DNA from: Pleomorphomonas carboxyditropha
GTDB taxonomy: Bacteria; Pseudomonadota; Alphaproteobacteria; Rhizobiales; Pleomorphomonadaceae
Assembly: GCF_002770725.1 (NCBI RefSeq)
Contig: NZ_NQVN01000005.1
Location: 62,001 to 126,000, forward strand
DNA length: 64,000 bases
Reading direction: 5' to 3'
Shown here: positions 9,140 to 20,167 of the stretch, one piece after another
How the letters are laid out: every line of letters begins with the position of its first letter
Position numbering within the stretch: position 1 is the first letter of the stretch
Translations under genes and position numbers: made by a program
Notes under the pieces: model-generated
The model's input: only the letters and a program-made list of their open reading frames with translations
Database searches by the model: none
Told to the model about the DNA's origin: nothing

Positions 9140-10165
9140 CTATTCGCCGAGCCAGCGCAGCCAGCGGCCATGGAAGTCGCCGCGGGCGAGGACATGGTGC
9201 TCGCCGGAGGGGAACAGCGTGACGAGAAGGCCGGCGCCGGGGGTGCGGCCGTCCGCCTCGAGCCGCAGCCAGGCGAGCGGCGCCGCCTCGGCCGCCCTCA
9301 GCATCGCCGTCTGGATGCCGAGGCGCGCCGGGTCGGCGAGATATTGCCAGAAGATCGAATGCACCACGACGCGCAGCGCCCCGTCGGTCGGCGGCGCGGC
9401 CAGTTCGCGGGCGAGGAACTCCGCCGCGTCGGCCGCTTCCACTCGCTCGGGCCGGGCGGCGGCATGGTCGAGGGCGGCGACGAGGCGCGCCTTGCGCTCG
9501 GCCTGGTCGGCCCAGACGTAGGAGAGAAGGCGCGTCCGATGCTCGGGGTTGGTCGGATCGAGGGGCGACAGGTCGCAGGCCCCGCGGTGCACCACCTCGA
9601 CCGCGCCGTCGAGGGGCGGAGGCGCGTCGCAGTCGGGAGACAGCTCGATCGGCGCCTTCGGATTGCCCCAGCGGGTGTCTCCGTAGCGATAGGCGTAGTC
9701 GTCCCAGTGAAGGTTGAGGCCGGCGCTGGCGCCGATCTCCAGAATGTCGAGCTTCGGCCCGAAGCGGCGGGCAAGCCACAGGAAGCCGGGCAGCAGCATG
9801 GCCGAGCGGCCGACCTCGTTGGTCTGCGGCGGGCTCATCAGGATGTCGTGGAGCTCATGGTCGTGCTGGGCGACGGCGGCGCCCACGGCGGCGGCGATCG
9901 CCTCGTCGGACGCCTCGGCCGGCGGATAGACGGCCGCCAGTCCGGCGTCGCGGCCGGTCAGCACCAGCCGGTGCAGGCCGCCGAACAGGCGCAGCGGCAC
10001 CGCGTCCTCGCCGGCGTGGCCGTTCCAGGCGATGACGCGGCGGCCGGTCAGCGTCGTCCGGTCGACGAAGCGCGGCGCGAGGTCGGCGAGGCGGGCGGTG
10101 AACGGCGAGCCCATGGCGCGGCAGGCCTCGGCCTGACGGCGGAAATGGTCGAAGATGTCGCTCAT
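9140..10165 (-). CDS. DUF2332 family protein
   Basis: 341 residues from ATG 10165 (MSDIFDHFRRQAEACRAMGSPF). It matches the DUF2332 pattern as I know it: an N-terminal helical part, then DILEIGASAGLNLHWDDYAY, which looks like a methyltransferase motif I (E-x-G-x-S-x-G), and later LRVVVHSIFWQYL and RLEADGRTPGAGLLVTLFPSG. The family is described only as uncharacterised; the glycine-rich motif suggests a SAM-dependent methyltransferase-like fold, which is inference. It stands alone, convergent with leuC and divergent from the GNAT gene. Confidence 0.85.
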   Translation of the reverse strand: MSDIFDHFRRQAEACRAMGSPFTARLADLAPRFVDRTTLTGRRVIAWNGHAGEDAVPLRLFGGLHRLVLTGRDAGLAAVYPPAEASDEAIAAAVGAAVAQHDHELHDILMSPPQTNEVGRSAMLLPGFLWLARRFGPKLDILEIGASAGLNLHWDDYAYRYGDTRWGNPKAPIELSPDCDAPPPLDGAVEVVHRGACDLSPLDPTNPEHRTRLLSYVWADQAERKARLVAALDHAAARPERVEAADAAEFLARELAAPPTDGALRVVVHSIFWQYLADPARLGIQTAMLRAAEAAPLAWLRLEADGRTPGAGLLVTLFPSGEHHVLARGDFHGRWLRWLGE

Positions 10166-10383
10166 TGCGGCTTGTCCCCCGGCGTTTTCCCGATTCCGGC
10201 CGCGACGATAACGATGGCGGCGCCCGATGACCAGCCCGCCCGCCGTCAAGCCGGTGTGAGGGGCGGTTGCCGGCTTCCGGTTCAAAAAACGTTCCTCCCG
10301 TCCGTCTCAGCCTTGCCCAAGCCAGCCGCATGGGGCAAGTAATGCAGGTGCGTAAGTATCGCTTTTCCGGGGGACTTTTGATC

Positions 10384-10866
10384 ATGTCGCTGACGATTGC
10401 CGCTGTCACCCAGGCGGATGCCCACAAGCTGGCGCCGATCATCGCCGCCTATGCCCAGGCAATGAAGCGCGGAGCGCCGCGCCGCCCGGACGAATATTAT
10501 GCCGAACTGCTCGCCGTCGATCCGGCGACGGAAGTGCTGGGCGCCTTCGTCGATGAAGAGCTGGTCGGCTTCGCCGTGTTCTTCGACCTGCCCGATACCA
10601 TGTCCGGCCACCGGGTCGGCCATCTCGAGGATATCTACGTCCTGCCTGCCTTCCGCAACCGCGGCATCGGCCGCAAGTTCGTCGACGTTCTGAAGATCGA
10701 GGGCCAGAGCCGCGGCTGGGACCGCCTGCGCTGGGTGGTGCCGCCGCCGGTCGACGCCGCCGCCACCGGCCTGCCCACCGACACTGCGCTCTATGAAGAG
10801 ATCGCCGCGCCGTCGACCTCCAGGCTCTACGACATCATCATCGACCCGCTGTCGCGCAAGTCCTGA
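10384..10866 (+). CDS. GNAT-family N-acetyltransferase
   Basis: 160-residue acetyl-CoA-dependent acyltransferase of unknown substrate. Start chosen at ATG 10384 because the protein then begins with the normal GNAT first strand (MSLTIAAVTQADAHKLAPII). Motif A is clear: HLEDIYVLPAFRNRGIGRKFVDVL, with the R-x-x-G-x-G pyrophosphate-binding loop at about residues 81-92. It precedes the DUF2126 cluster by about 100 bases on the same strand. GNAT genes occur in some neighbourhoods of that cluster, so a link is possible but not shown. Confidence 0.85.
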   Translation: MSLTIAAVTQADAHKLAPIIAAYAQAMKRGAPRRPDEYYAELLAVDPATEVLGAFVDEELVGFAVFFDLPDTMSGHRVGHLEDIYVLPAFRNRGIGRKFVDVLKIEGQSRGWDRLRWVVPPPVDAAATGLPTDTALYEEIAAPSTSRLYDIIIDPLSRKS

Positions 10867-10972
10867 CGGTCTGCCCATAAAGCAAGCAGGCGCCGCCCAA
10901 GCTCAGGGCTTTCCCGGATGGGCGTTTCGCCCTTAAATGCGGTCGCGCCCGACGCGATCGCAGGGAGAGATG

Positions 10973-13900
10973 ATGGCCGTCCTGACCAAGCTGACGCATG
11001 TCACCCGCTATGTCTATGACAAGCCGGTGGTTCTGTCTCCCCAGGTGGTGCGCCTCAGGCCGGCCCCGCACAGCCGCACCGCCGTGCCGGCCTATGCGCT
11101 GAAGGTCACGCCGGAGAACCACTTCGTCAACTGGCAGCAGGACCCGCACGGCAACTGGCTGGCCCGCTTCGTCTTCCCCGAGCCGGCCGCCGAATTCTCC
11201 GTCAGCGTCGACCTGCTCGCCGAAATGGCGGTCTACAACCCGTTCGACTTCTTCATCGAAGAGTATGCCGAGCATTGGCCGTTCACCTACGCGCCGGAGC
11301 TCGCCAAGGATCTGGCGCCCTTCCTCGAATGCGAGGGAGAGGGCGGGCTGTTCGAGGCCTACCTCACGACGATCCCGCGGGAGCGCACCCAGACCACCGA
11401 TTTCGTCGTGGCGGTGAACCAGGCGCTGCACCGGCATGTCGCCTACGAGATCCGCCTGGAACCGGGCGTGCAAAGCCCGGAGGAGACGCTGTCGCGGCGC
11501 GCCGGCTCCTGCCGCGACAGCGGCTGGCTGCTGGTGCAATTGCTCCGCCGGCTCGGCCTCGCCGCCCGCTTCGTCTCCGGCTACCTCATCCAGCTCAAGC
11601 CCGACGTCAAGGCGCTGGACGGCCCGTCGGGCACCGAGGTCGACTTCACCGACCTGCACGCCTGGGCGGAGGTCTACATCCCCGGCGCCGGCTGGATCGG
11701 CCTCGATCCCACCTCGGGTCTTCTGACCGGCGAAAGCCATATTCCGCTCGCCGCCACGCCGCATTATCGCTCGGCGGCGCCGATCGTCGGCTCCTACAGC
11801 GCGCCGCCCGACACCAGGACCGAGTTCTTCTTCGACATGAAGATCGCCCGCATCGACGAGCGGCCGCGCGTCACCTGGCCGTTCTCGGACGAGGCCTGGG
11901 CGCGGCTCGACCGGCTGGGCGAAGCGGTGGACGCCGATCTCCAGGCCGGCGACGTCCGTCTCACCATGGGTGGCGAGCCGACCTTCGTTGCCATCGACGA
12001 CTATCAGTCCGACGAGTGGAACACCGCCGCCGTCGGTCCGACCAAGCGGGGCCTTGCCGACGAGCTGATTCGCCGCCTCGCCGCCTGTTTCGCGCCGGGC
12101 GGCTTCCTGCATTACGGCCAGGGCAAATGGTATCCGGGCGAAAGCCTGCCGCGCTGGACCTTCTCGCTCTACTGGCGCAAGGACGGCAAGCCGATCTGGC
12201 GCAACCTCGACCTCGTGGCGCCCGAGCGCCAGCCGGCGCCGGCCGACGCCGAGGCGGCCTGCGCGCTGGCCCGCGGCGTCGCCCGCCGGCTCGGCGTGCC
12301 CGGCCGCTGCGCCGTTGCCGCCTACGAGGATCCGGCCCATTGGATCCTGAAGGAAGCGGAACTGCCGGACAATGTCAGCGCCGAGGACAGCAAGCTCGAC
12401 GATCCGGAGGCGCGGGCGCGCATCGCCCGGGTGTTCGAACGGGGCCTCGGCGCGCCCAGCGCCTACGTGCTGCCGGTGCAGCACTGGCAGGGAGCGGCGG
12501 GCGCCAACTGGCTGTCGGAAGTCTGGAGTTTCCGGCGCGGCAAGCTCTACCTGATCCCCGGCGATTCGCCGGCCGGCTTCCGCCTGCCGCTCGCCTCGCT
12601 GCCGTGGGTGCCGCCGGCCGCCTATCCGTTCCACGTCGACCGCGACCTGATGGGCGAGCTGCCCGACCTGCCGGACCCGGACGAACTTTCGCGCGTCTAC
12701 GAGCATTCGCGCGAGCCGGCGCCCAACGATCCGCGCGTCGCCCAGTGGATGGCCGATGGCGGCGCGGTGCGCACGGCGCTGAGCGTCGAGCCGAGGGACG
12801 GCCGGCTCTGCGTGTTCATGCCGCCGATGGCCGGCGCCGACGACTATCTGGAACTGCTGGCCGCCGTCGAATCCACGGCCGAGGATCTCGGCCTGCCGGT
12901 CCACATCGAGGGCTATGCGCCGCCGCACGATCCGCGCCTCAACGTCATCCGCGTGGCGCCCGACCCCGGCGTCATCGAGGTCAACATCCATCCGGCCGCC
13001 GGCTGGCGGGATTGCGTCGCCATCACCTCGGCCGTCTACGAGGAGGCGCGGCTCTCCCGCCTCGGCACCGACAAGTTCATGATCGACGGCCGCCACACCG
13101 GCACCGGCGGCGGCAACCACGTGGTGGTCGGCGGCGCAAGCCCGGCCGACAGCCCGTTCCTGCGCCGGCCCGATCTTCTGAAAAGCCTCGTCCTCTACTG
13201 GCAGCGGCATCCGTCGCTCAGCTACCTGTTCTCAGGCCTGTTCATCGGCCCGACCAGCCAGGCGCCGCGCGTCGACGAGGCGCGGCAGGATGCCCTCTAC
13301 GAGCTGGAGATCGCGCTCGCCCAGGTGCCGGCGCCCGGCGAGGGACCGGCGCCCTTGCCCTGGCTGGTCGACCGGCTGTTCCGCAACCTTCTGACCGACG
13401 TCACCGGCAATACCCATCGCTCGGAAATCTGCATCGACAAGCTGTTCTCGCCGGATGGGCCGACGGGGCGGCTGGGTCTCGTCGAGTTCCGCTCCTTCGA
13501 GATGCCGCCGGACGCCCGCATGTCGCTCGCCCAGCAACTCCTGCTGCGCGCTTTGATCGCCTGGTTCTGGAAGGAACCGCTCGAGGGCAGCTTCACGCGC
13601 CACGGCACGGCGCTGTTCGACCGCTTCATGCTGGAGCATTTCGTCTGGCAGGACTTCCTGGAAGTGATCGCCGACCTCGACCGGGCCGGCTATCCGATGG
13701 AGCCGGTCTGGTACGACGCCCAGCGCGAGTTCCGCTTTCCCTATTTCGGCACCGTCAGCCGGCAGGGCGTGTCGCTGGAACTCCGGGGCGCGCTCGAACC
13801 CTGGCACGTCACCGGCGAGCAGGGGGCGATCGGCGGCACCGTGCGCTTCGTCGACAGCTCGGTCGAACGGCTGCAGGCGCGCGTCTCCGGCTTCGATCCG

Positions 13901-14284
13901 GCCCGCCACGTGCTGGCCTGCAACGGCCGGCGCGTGCCGCTCGCCGCCACCGGCCGCAACGGCAGCCATGTCGGCGGCGTCCGCTTCAAGGCCTGGCAGC
14001 CGGCGAACGGCATCCATCCGGCGCTGCCGGTCAACGCACCGCTGACCTTCGAGATCGTCGACCGCTGGTCGAAGCGCTCGCTCGGCGGCGCCACCTATTT
14101 CGTCGCCCATCCCGGCGGCCGCAACTACGAGACCTTCCCGGTCAACGCCTACGAGGCCGAGGCGCGGCGGCTCGCCCGCTTCCAGGATTTCGGCCATTCG
14201 CAGGGGACGGTGGACCTGCCGGCCGAGGAGGTGCCCGGCGAATTCCCGACGACGCTCGACCTGCGGCGGCCGCCGGGCGTCTGA
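10973..14284 (+). CDS. Transglutaminase-like plus DUF2126 putative amidoligase
   Basis: A 1103-residue two-part protein. Residues 1-90 are the bacterial transglutaminase N-terminal domain ([21 protein letters not shown]). Residues about 150-270 are a papain-like transglutaminase core with the triad Cys ([15 protein letters not shown]), His (DLHAWAEVY) and Asp (WIGLDPTSG). From about residue 330 ([14 protein letters not shown]) the rest is DUF2126, which Pfam lists as a putative amidoligase of the glutamine synthetase/GCS fold; the [15 protein letters not shown] and [10 protein letters not shown] stretches are its hallmark. Two ATG codons overlap at 10970 and 10973; I prefer the second for its spacing to GGGAGA. 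It heads a cluster with the permuted ATP-grasp gene and a second transglutaminase. Confidence 0.9.
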   Translation: MAVLTKLTHVTRYVYDKPVVLSPQVVRLRPAPHSRTAVPAYALKVTPENHFVNWQQDPHGNWLARFVFPEPAAEFSVSVDLLAEMAVYNPFDFFIEEYAEHWPFTYAPELAKDLAPFLECEGEGGLFEAYLTTIPRERTQTTDFVVAVNQALHRHVAYEIRLEPGVQSPEETLSRRAGSCRDSGWLLVQLLRRLGLAARFVSGYLIQLKPDVKALDGPSGTEVDFTDLHAWAEVYIPGAGWIGLDPTSGLLTGESHIPLAATPHYRSAAPIVGSYSAPPDTRTEFFFDMKIARIDERPRVTWPFSDEAWARLDRLGEAVDADLQAGDVRLTMGGEPTFVAIDDYQSDEWNTAAVGPTKRGLADELIRRLAACFAPGGFLHYGQGKWYPGESLPRWTFSLYWRKDGKPIWRNLDLVAPERQPAPADAEAACALARGVARRLGVPGRCAVAAYEDPAHWILKEAELPDNVSAEDSKLDDPEARARIARVFERGLGAPSAYVLPVQHWQGAAGANWLSEVWSFRRGKLYLIPGDSPAGFRLPLASLPWVPPAAYPFHVDRDLMGELPDLPDPDELSRVYEHSREPAPNDPRVAQWMADGGAVRTALSVEPRDGRLCVFMPPMAGADDYLELLAAVESTAEDLGLPVHIEGYAPPHDPRLNVIRVAPDPGVIEVNIHPAAGWRDCVAITSAVYEEARLSRLGTDKFMIDGRHTGTGGGNHVVVGGASPADSPFLRRPDLLKSLVLYWQRHPSLSYLFSGLFIGPTSQAPRVDEARQDALYELEIALAQVPAPGEGPAPLPWLVDRLFRNLLTDVTGNTHRSEICIDKLFSPDGPTGRLGLVEFRSFEMPPDARMSLAQQLLLRALIAWFWKEPLEGSFTRHGTALFDRFMLEHFVWQDFLEVIADLDRAGYPMEPVWYDAQREFRFPYFGTVSRQGVSLELRGALEPWHVTGEQGAIGGTVRFVDSSVERLQARVSGFDPARHVLACNGRRVPLAATGRNGSHVGGVRFKAWQPANGIHPALPVNAPLTFEIVDRWSKRSLGGATYFVAHPGGRNYETFPVNAYEAEARRLARFQDFGHSQGTVDLPAEEVPGEFPTTLDLRRPPGV

Positions 14285-14366
14285 ACGGATGCCGGCCGGC
14301 GAGCATCTTGGCGATGCCGCGCCGGTCTGCTTAACTCGTAGTCTCGCCGTCCACTTCGGAAACCCG

Positions 14367-16883
14367 ATGAGCCAGCTCCAGCCAGATCCGATCGCCGCCG
14401 GACAGACCGCCGGGCCTGATGCCGGACTTGGCCTGCTGACGCGGGGCTATTGGCCGCTCGCCGGGACCTACGACGAGATGATGGCGCCGGACGGCACGCT
14501 GCGTGGCCCCTGGCCGGCCTTTCTCAGGCGGCTCGCCGAGCTCGGCGAGGAGGGGGTGCGCGAGGCCTTCGCCGGCGCCGAGCAGCAGCTCAGGAACTCC
14601 GGCGTGTTCTTCCGCGTCTACGACGATCCGGCCGGCGCCGAGCGGCCGTGGCCGCTGACGCCGGTGCCGCTTCTCGTCTCGCAGTCGGAATGGGCGGCGC
14701 TGTCGGCCGGCGCCGTCCAGCGCGCCCGCCTCGCCGAGGCGCTGCTCGCCGACGTCTACGGTGCGGGCCGGCTCGCCCGCGACGGCATCCTGCCGGCCGC
14801 CGCCATCGCCGGCAGCCCGGATTTCCTGCGGCCGCTGGTCGGCGTCGAGCCTAAGGGCGGCCGCTTCCTGCGCTTCTTCGCCGTCGACCTCGGCCGGGGG
14901 CCGGACGGCCGCTGGTGGGTGCTCAGCGATCGGGCGCAGGCGCCGTCGGGCGCCGGCTACGCGCTGGAAAACCGCCTGGCGGTGACGCGGGCGCTGCCGG
15001 AGGTGGCGCGCGGCCTCAACGTCGAGCGGCTCGCGCCGTTCTTCCAGGCGTTCCGCGACGACCTCGCCGCCCTCAACGCCGGCGCCGATGCGCGGGTCGG
15101 CCTGCTCACCCCCGGCCGCCTCAACGAGACCTATTTCGAGCACGCCTATCTCGCCCGCTACCTCGGCTTCCTGCTGGTGGAGGGCGGCGACCTGACGGTG
15201 CGCGGCGATGCGGTCTACGTGCGCACCGTGTCCGGCCTCAAGCGCATCGACGCGCTGTGGCGGCGCCTCGACGGCGATTTCGCCGATCCCCTGGAGCTGC
15301 GCACCGCTTCGGCGCTCGGCGTGCCGGGCCTCGTGCAGGCGGTGCGGGCCGGCCGCGTCGACGTCACCAACGCGCTCGGCTCCGGCGTCGCCGAATCGCG
15401 GGCGCTGATGGGCTTCATGCCGGCGCTCTGCCGGCATCTGCTCGGCGAGGAGCTGACGCTGCCCAACCTCGCCACCTGGTGGTGCGGACAGGAGAGCGAA
15501 CGCCGGGCGGTGCTGGACGGCTTCGACAGGATGGCCATCGCCTCCGCCTTTTCCGGGCCGCTGCCGGGGCTTCCCTTCTGGAGCAAGCTCGGCGCGGCGA
15601 TGAGCGAAAGCGAGCGGCAGGTGGCGCGGGCGTTGATCGAGACGCGCGGCCTCGACGTGGTCGGCCAGGAGAACGTCGGTCTCTCCACCATGCCGGTGTG
15701 GGACGGCGGCCGTCTCAAGCCCAAGCCCTTCGTGCTGCGCCTGTTCGTGGCGGCGGTCGGCGACCGCGACTGGACGGTGCTGCCCGGCGGCTTCTGCCGC
15801 ATCTCCGGGGCGAACGACGCCCATCTCGTGTCGATGCAGCAGGGGGCGGAGACGGCCGACGTCTGGGTGCTGTCCGATGCCCCCGTCAAGCAGACTTCCC
15901 TGCTGCCGCAGCCGGACCGCGTCGCCATCCGCCGCTCCACCGGCACGCTGCCGTCGCGCTCGGCCGACAATCTCTACTGGCTGGCCCGCTATCTCGAACG
16001 GGCGGAAGGGACGCTGCGCCTCCTGCGGGCGCTGATCAACCGGCTGGTGGAGGCCGGCGGCGATGCCGACCAGCCGATCGTCCGGCTGCTGATCGAGCAC
16101 CTGCGCTTCATCGGCACCATCGAGGCCGAGCGCGAGGGCTCGCCGATCGACCTCGTCGCCGCCGCCCTCAGCGATCCGGCCTCGCCTTCCGGCCTGCCGG
16201 CGCTGACCGGCGCGGCGCGCGCCGCCGGTTCGGCCATCCGCGACCGGCTGGCGCCGGACGCCTTCCGGGCGGTGACCGAGATCGCCGTCCTGTTCGAGAC
16301 CATCGGCCGGCAGCGGCTGACGCCGGCCCAGATGCTCGACGAGGTCAACCACGGCCTTCGCCGCATCGCCGCCTTCGCCGGTCTCGCCGCCGAGAACATG
16401 AACCGGGCCATGGGCTGGCGCTTCCTCGACCTCGGCCGGCGCATCGAGCGGGGGCTCGCCACGGCGGCCGTCGTCCGCCGCTTCGCCCTCGATGCGCCGT
16501 CGACCGAGGCGCTCGACCTGGCGCTCGAGGCGGGCGATAGCCAGATCACCTACCGCTGGCGCTACGTCATGCGGCCGGCGCCGCTGCCGGTGATCGACCT
16601 TCTGATGCTCGACGACGCCAATCCGCGCTCCATCGCCTTCCAGACGGCGCGCATCGTCGAGCATCTCGAGGCGCTGCCGGCCACCCGGCTCGACGGCCGG
16701 CCGGTGGAACTGCTGCGCCTTGCCCGCAAGCTCGACGCCCGCCTCGCCAATACCGCCGCCGAGAAGATCGACACGCGCGACATCGACCGGATCACCGGCC
16801 GGCTGCTGCGGCTGTCCGGCCTCGTCACCGACCGCTTCTTCACCCAGCGCCCCAGCGAGGCGCGGCCGGAGGAGCTCGAATGA
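14367..16883 (+). CDS. Circularly permuted ATP-grasp fused to alpha-E domain
   Basis: 838 residues. The first about 490 form a circularly permuted ATP-grasp domain (DUF404/DUF407): GYWPLAGTYDEMM, FFAVDLGRGPDGRWWVLSDRAQAPSGAGYALENR, LTPGRLNETYFEHAYLARYLGF and GLDVVGQENVGLSTMPVW are conserved blocks, and KPFVLRLFV with PGGFCRIS near 480 lines the nucleotide site. Residues about 510-838 are the all-helical alpha-E domain (DUF403), with SRSADNLYWLARYLERAEG at its start and MGWRFLDLGRRIERG later. In many genomes these two are separate genes, so this is a fusion. Iyer and Aravind predicted these to be peptide or amide ligases. It overlaps the next gene by four bases (ATGA). Confidence 0.92.
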   Translation: MSQLQPDPIAAGQTAGPDAGLGLLTRGYWPLAGTYDEMMAPDGTLRGPWPAFLRRLAELGEEGVREAFAGAEQQLRNSGVFFRVYDDPAGAERPWPLTPVPLLVSQSEWAALSAGAVQRARLAEALLADVYGAGRLARDGILPAAAIAGSPDFLRPLVGVEPKGGRFLRFFAVDLGRGPDGRWWVLSDRAQAPSGAGYALENRLAVTRALPEVARGLNVERLAPFFQAFRDDLAALNAGADARVGLLTPGRLNETYFEHAYLARYLGFLLVEGGDLTVRGDAVYVRTVSGLKRIDALWRRLDGDFADPLELRTASALGVPGLVQAVRAGRVDVTNALGSGVAESRALMGFMPALCRHLLGEELTLPNLATWWCGQESERRAVLDGFDRMAIASAFSGPLPGLPFWSKLGAAMSESERQVARALIETRGLDVVGQENVGLSTMPVWDGGRLKPKPFVLRLFVAAVGDRDWTVLPGGFCRISGANDAHLVSMQQGAETADVWVLSDAPVKQTSLLPQPDRVAIRRSTGTLPSRSADNLYWLARYLERAEGTLRLLRALINRLVEAGGDADQPIVRLLIEHLRFIGTIEAEREGSPIDLVAAALSDPASPSGLPALTGAARAAGSAIRDRLAPDAFRAVTEIAVLFETIGRQRLTPAQMLDEVNHGLRRIAAFAGLAAENMNRAMGWRFLDLGRRIERGLATAAVVRRFALDAPSTEALDLALEAGDSQITYRWRYVMRPAPLPVIDLLMLDDANPRSIAFQTARIVEHLEALPATRLDGRPVELLRLARKLDARLANTAAEKIDTRDIDRITGRLLRLSGLVTDRFFTQRPSEARPEELE

Positions 16884-17794
16884 TCTACGAGCTCAGCCAG
16901 GAAACCCGCTACGTCTACACGGCGGAGGTCCCCTATTCGAGCCACGTCGCCCGCCTGCTGCCGGTGGACCGCAGGGGACAGACGGTGCGGCAGGCGATGC
17001 TTTTCATCGCGCCCGTCCCGGCCGAGCGGCGGGAGACCACCGATTTCTTCGGCAACCGCCTCTGTCATTTCGCCCTCGACCGGCCGCACGACGAATTGCT
17101 GGTCCGCCTCGAAGCCGAGGTGGAGGTGGCGCCGGCCGAACCCTATCTCGCCGCGCTGACGCCCCCCGCCGAGGAGGTGCGGGCCTTGGCGGCGGCGAGC
17201 GGCGACCCCGGCGCCGATTCCCCGGTGCACGGCCTCTTTCCGTCGCCGTCGGTGCCGCTCGACACGGCCGTCAGCCGCTACGCGGCGCTGTCCTTTCCGG
17301 CGCGGCGGCCGGTGCTCGACGGCGCCATCGATCTCATGAAGCGGATCAAGGCCGATTTCGCCTACGTGCCCGGCGCCACCGATGCCGACACCAGCCCGTC
17401 CGACGCCTTCATCGCCCGTAAGGGCGTCTGCCAGGATTTCGCCCACGTGATGATCGCCGGCCTCAGGGGGCTCGCGCTGCCGGCCCGCTACGTCTCCGGC
17501 TATCTCCGCACCGAACCGCCGCCGGGCAAGCAGCGGCTCGAAGGCGCCGACGCCACGCATGCCTGGGTGGAGGTGTGGTGCGGCGACGAGGCCGGCTGGG
17601 TGGGGCTCGATCCCACCAACGGCATAGCGGCCGGCGAGGACCACCTCATCCTGGCCATCGGCCGCGACTATTCCGACGTGTCGCCGCTCGACGGCGTCAT
17701 CGTGGCGTCCGGCGCCCACAGCCTGACGGTGGCGGTCGACGTCATTCCCCTGTCCGGTCCGCCCGGAAAGAGGCTGCTCCGGGCGGTGGAGTGA
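16880..17794 (+). CDS. Transglutaminase family protein
   Basis: 304-residue cysteine-protease-fold protein. The N-terminal domain (YELSQETRYVYTAEVPYSSHVARLLP) resembles that of the first gene in the cluster. The catalytic triad is Cys in RKGVCQDFAHVMIAGLR, His in DATHAWVEVW and Asp in GWVGLDPTNG. It probably acts as a peptidase or amide-cleaving partner for the ligases upstream. It is translationally coupled to the ATP-grasp gene by ATGA. It ends four bases from the convergent hutG stop with no obvious terminator between. An Anbu-type proteasome gene, which often accompanies this cluster, is not adjacent. Confidence 0.9.
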   Translation: MIYELSQETRYVYTAEVPYSSHVARLLPVDRRGQTVRQAMLFIAPVPAERRETTDFFGNRLCHFALDRPHDELLVRLEAEVEVAPAEPYLAALTPPAEEVRALAAASGDPGADSPVHGLFPSPSVPLDTAVSRYAALSFPARRPVLDGAIDLMKRIKADFAYVPGATDADTSPSDAFIARKGVCQDFAHVMIAGLRGLALPARYVSGYLRTEPPPGKQRLEGADATHAWVEVWCGDEAGWVGLDPTNGIAAGEDHLILAIGRDYSDVSPLDGVIVASGAHSLTVAVDVIPLSGPPGKRLLRAVE

Positions 17795-17798
17795 GGTC

Positions 17799-18620
17799 TC
17801 ATCCCTTCGCGAAATCGAGGCAGGCGGCGAGCACGGCCCGGAGCGTCCCGCGTGTCGGCGCGGCGAAGTCCGCATCGAAGGCGACCGGCCAATCGGCTTC
17901 GGTGACTGCTCCCATGGGCTCGCGGATATAGCCGCGGCAGGCGAGCTCCATCTGCAACGCGTGGACGCCGTTCTCCGGCCGGCCGTAGTGGCGGGTGATG
18001 TAGCCGCCCTTGAAGCGACCGTCGACCACATGGCTGCGGCCGGAGGCGGCGATGATGTCGGCGACGCGCGCCATCAGCGCCGGATCGGCCGACGCGCCGC
18101 TGTTGGTGCCGAGGTTGAAGACGGGTAGTTTGCCGGCAAATAATCTGGGAATGGCGGAACGGATGGAATGGCAGTCGTAGACGACGATGCGCTCATGTAG
18201 GTTACGTAGCCGGCTAATTTCGTCCGCCAAAGCCTTGTGGTAAGGCCGGTAGAAGGTGTCGATGCGCGCCTCGATCTCCTTGGCGTCCGGCTCCTCGCCC
18301 TGATGATAGAGCGCTTCGCCGTCGAAGGTTTCAACGGGGCAGAGGCCGGTGGTGGCCTGCCCCGGATAGAGCGAGACGCCGGTCGGATCGCGGTTGAGGT
18401 CGATCACCGTGCGCGACCAGTGGGCGCGGACGATGGTGGCATCGAGGTCCGCCGCGAAGGCGTAGAGCTCGCCGATCCACCAGTCGGCGTCCTTGCGGGC
18501 CAGCCAGGGCGAGACGAGCCGCGTCTCGATGTCCTCGGGAATCGCCGTGCCGACATGCGGCAGGGAAAGGACGAGCGGCGCCGCGCCGTGCCGGATGACC
18601 GGGTCCGCCGCGCCGCTCAT
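17799..18620 (-). CDS. hutG: N-formylglutamate deformylase
   Basis: Last step of the five-step histidine degradation route: N-formylglutamate to glutamate and formate. The 273-residue protein has [15 protein letters not shown] at the N-terminus, [40 protein letters not shown] and [14 protein letters not shown], which are PF05013 signatures containing the metal-binding His and Glu. It overlaps hutH by four bases (ATGA at 18620-18617), so it is in the hutIHG operon. Presence of this deformylase implies the HutF branch (formiminoglutamate deiminase), but neither hutF nor hutU is in the window. Confidence 0.94.
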   Translation of the reverse strand: MSGAADPVIRHGAAPLVLSLPHVGTAIPEDIETRLVSPWLARKDADWWIGELYAFAADLDATIVRAHWSRTVIDLNRDPTGVSLYPGQATTGLCPVETFDGEALYHQGEEPDAKEIEARIDTFYRPYHKALADEISRLRNLHERIVVYDCHSIRSAIPRLFAGKLPVFNLGTNSGASADPALMARVADIIAASGRSHVVDGRFKGGYITRHYGRPENGVHALQMELACRGYIREPMGAVTEADWPVAFDADFAAPTRGTLRAVLAACLDFAKG

Positions 18621-20167
18621 GCCTGCACCAGCGCCGGCAGGAGGTCGTTGCCGAGGACGGCGGCGAGCCGGCCGGAGGTGACGAGGCGGGTGGCCGCCTC
18701 GATGTCCGGCGCGAAATGCCGGTCGTCGGCAAGCGGCGGCACGTCGGCGCGCAGCAGGTGAATCGCGGCGGTGAGCGGCGTCGAGGTGCCGAGCGGCGCG
18801 TGGAAGCCGATGCCCTGGGCGGCGGCGAGATATTCGATGCCGATGACGTGGGCGGCATTGCTCGCCATGCCCCGGAGGCGGCGGGCGCCATGGGCGGCCA
18901 TCGAGACGTGGTCTTCCTGGTTGGCCGATGTCGGGATGGAATCGACCGAGGCCGGATGGGCCATCTGCTTGTTTTCCGAGACGAGGGCGGCCGCCGTCAC
19001 CTGCGGGATCATGAAGCCGGAGTTGAGGCCGGGCTTCGGCGTCAGGAAGGCCGGCAGGCCGCTGAGCGCCGGATCGACCAGCATGGCGACGCGCCGCTCG
19101 GCCAGCGAGCCGATCTCGCAGAGGGCGAGGGCGATGATGTCGGCGGCGAATGCCACCGGCTCGGCGTGGAAGTTGCCGCCGGAGATCACCTCGCCGGTGT
19201 CGGTGAACACCAGCGGATTGTCGGAAACGCCGTTGGCCTCGTCGCTCAGCGTGGCCGCCGCCTGGCGCAGTAGGTCGAGGCAGGCGCCCATCACCTGCGG
19301 CTGGCAGCGCAGGCAGTAGGGGTCCTGCACGCGGCCGTGGTCGTCGAGATGCGAGGCGCGGATGGCCGAACCCGACAGCAGGGCGCGCAGGCTGGCCGCG
19401 ACGTCGATCTGGCCCTTGTGGCGGCGCAGGACATGGATGCGCGGATCGAACGGACCGTCGGAGCCCATGGCGGCATCGACGGAGAGCGCGCCGGTGACCA
19501 GCGCCGCCTGAAACACGCGCTCGGCCTCGAACAGGCCGGCCAGCGCCAGCGCCGTCGACACCTGGGTGCCGTTGAGCAGCGCCAGCCCTTCCTTGGGGCC
19601 GAGGACGAGCGGCTTGAGGCCGTTCGCTTCCAGCGCCGCGGCGGCGTCGACCGGCCGTCCGTCGACGAACACCTGGCCGACGCCCATCAGCGCCGCCGTC
19701 ATGTGGGCGAGCGGCGCGAGGTCGCCGGAAGCGCCGACCGAACCCTGGCCGGGAATGACCGGGATCAGGCCGCGTTCGAGGCAGGCGCCGAGATGAACCA
19801 GCGTGTCCCAGCGCACGCCGGAGGCGCCCTGGGCGAGGCTCGCCAGCTTCAGCGCCATGATCAGCCGGACGACGGCTATCGGCAGCGGCTCGCCGACGCC
19901 GGCGGCGTGCGATAGCACGATGTTGCGCTGCAGCGTTTCGAGGTCGGCGGCGTCGATGCGCACCGAGGCGAGCTTGCCGAAGCCGGTATTGACGCCGTAG
20001 ACCGGATCGCCCTTGCCGATGATCGCTTCGATGGCGGCGGCCGCCTTGTCGACCGGACCGCGCGCGGCGGCATCGATGGTCGCGCCGTCGCCGAAGTAGA
20101 CGGCGCGCCAGACCGACAGCGGCACCTCGCCGGGCACGAGGCGATGGAGGATCGGAGTGTCTTTCAT
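18617..20167 (-). CDS. hutH: Histidine ammonia-lyase
   Basis: First step of histidine catabolism: L-histidine to urocanate and ammonia. 516 residues. The Ala-Ser-Gly triplet that cyclises to the MIO electrophile is at 146-148 within [16 protein letters not shown]. The catalytic Tyr is in VYGVNTGFG (about residue 57), and [17 protein letters not shown] and [19 protein letters not shown] are conserved active-site blocks. The ATG at 20167 overlaps the hutI stop by four bases (20164-20167). Middle gene of hutI-hutH-hutG. Confidence 0.97.
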   Translation of the reverse strand: MKDTPILHRLVPGEVPLSVWRAVYFGDGATIDAAARGPVDKAAAAIEAIIGKGDPVYGVNTGFGKLASVRIDAADLETLQRNIVLSHAAGVGEPLPIAVVRLIMALKLASLAQGASGVRWDTLVHLGACLERGLIPVIPGQGSVGASGDLAPLAHMTAALMGVGQVFVDGRPVDAAAALEANGLKPLVLGPKEGLALLNGTQVSTALALAGLFEAERVFQAALVTGALSVDAAMGSDGPFDPRIHVLRRHKGQIDVAASLRALLSGSAIRASHLDDHGRVQDPYCLRCQPQVMGACLDLLRQAAATLSDEANGVSDNPLVFTDTGEVISGGNFHAEPVAFAADIIALALCEIGSLAERRVAMLVDPALSGLPAFLTPKPGLNSGFMIPQVTAAALVSENKQMAHPASVDSIPTSANQEDHVSMAAHGARRLRGMASNAAHVIGIEYLAAAQGIGFHAPLGTSTPLTAAIHLLRADVPPLADDRHFAPDIEAATRLVTSGRLAAVLGNDLLPALVQA

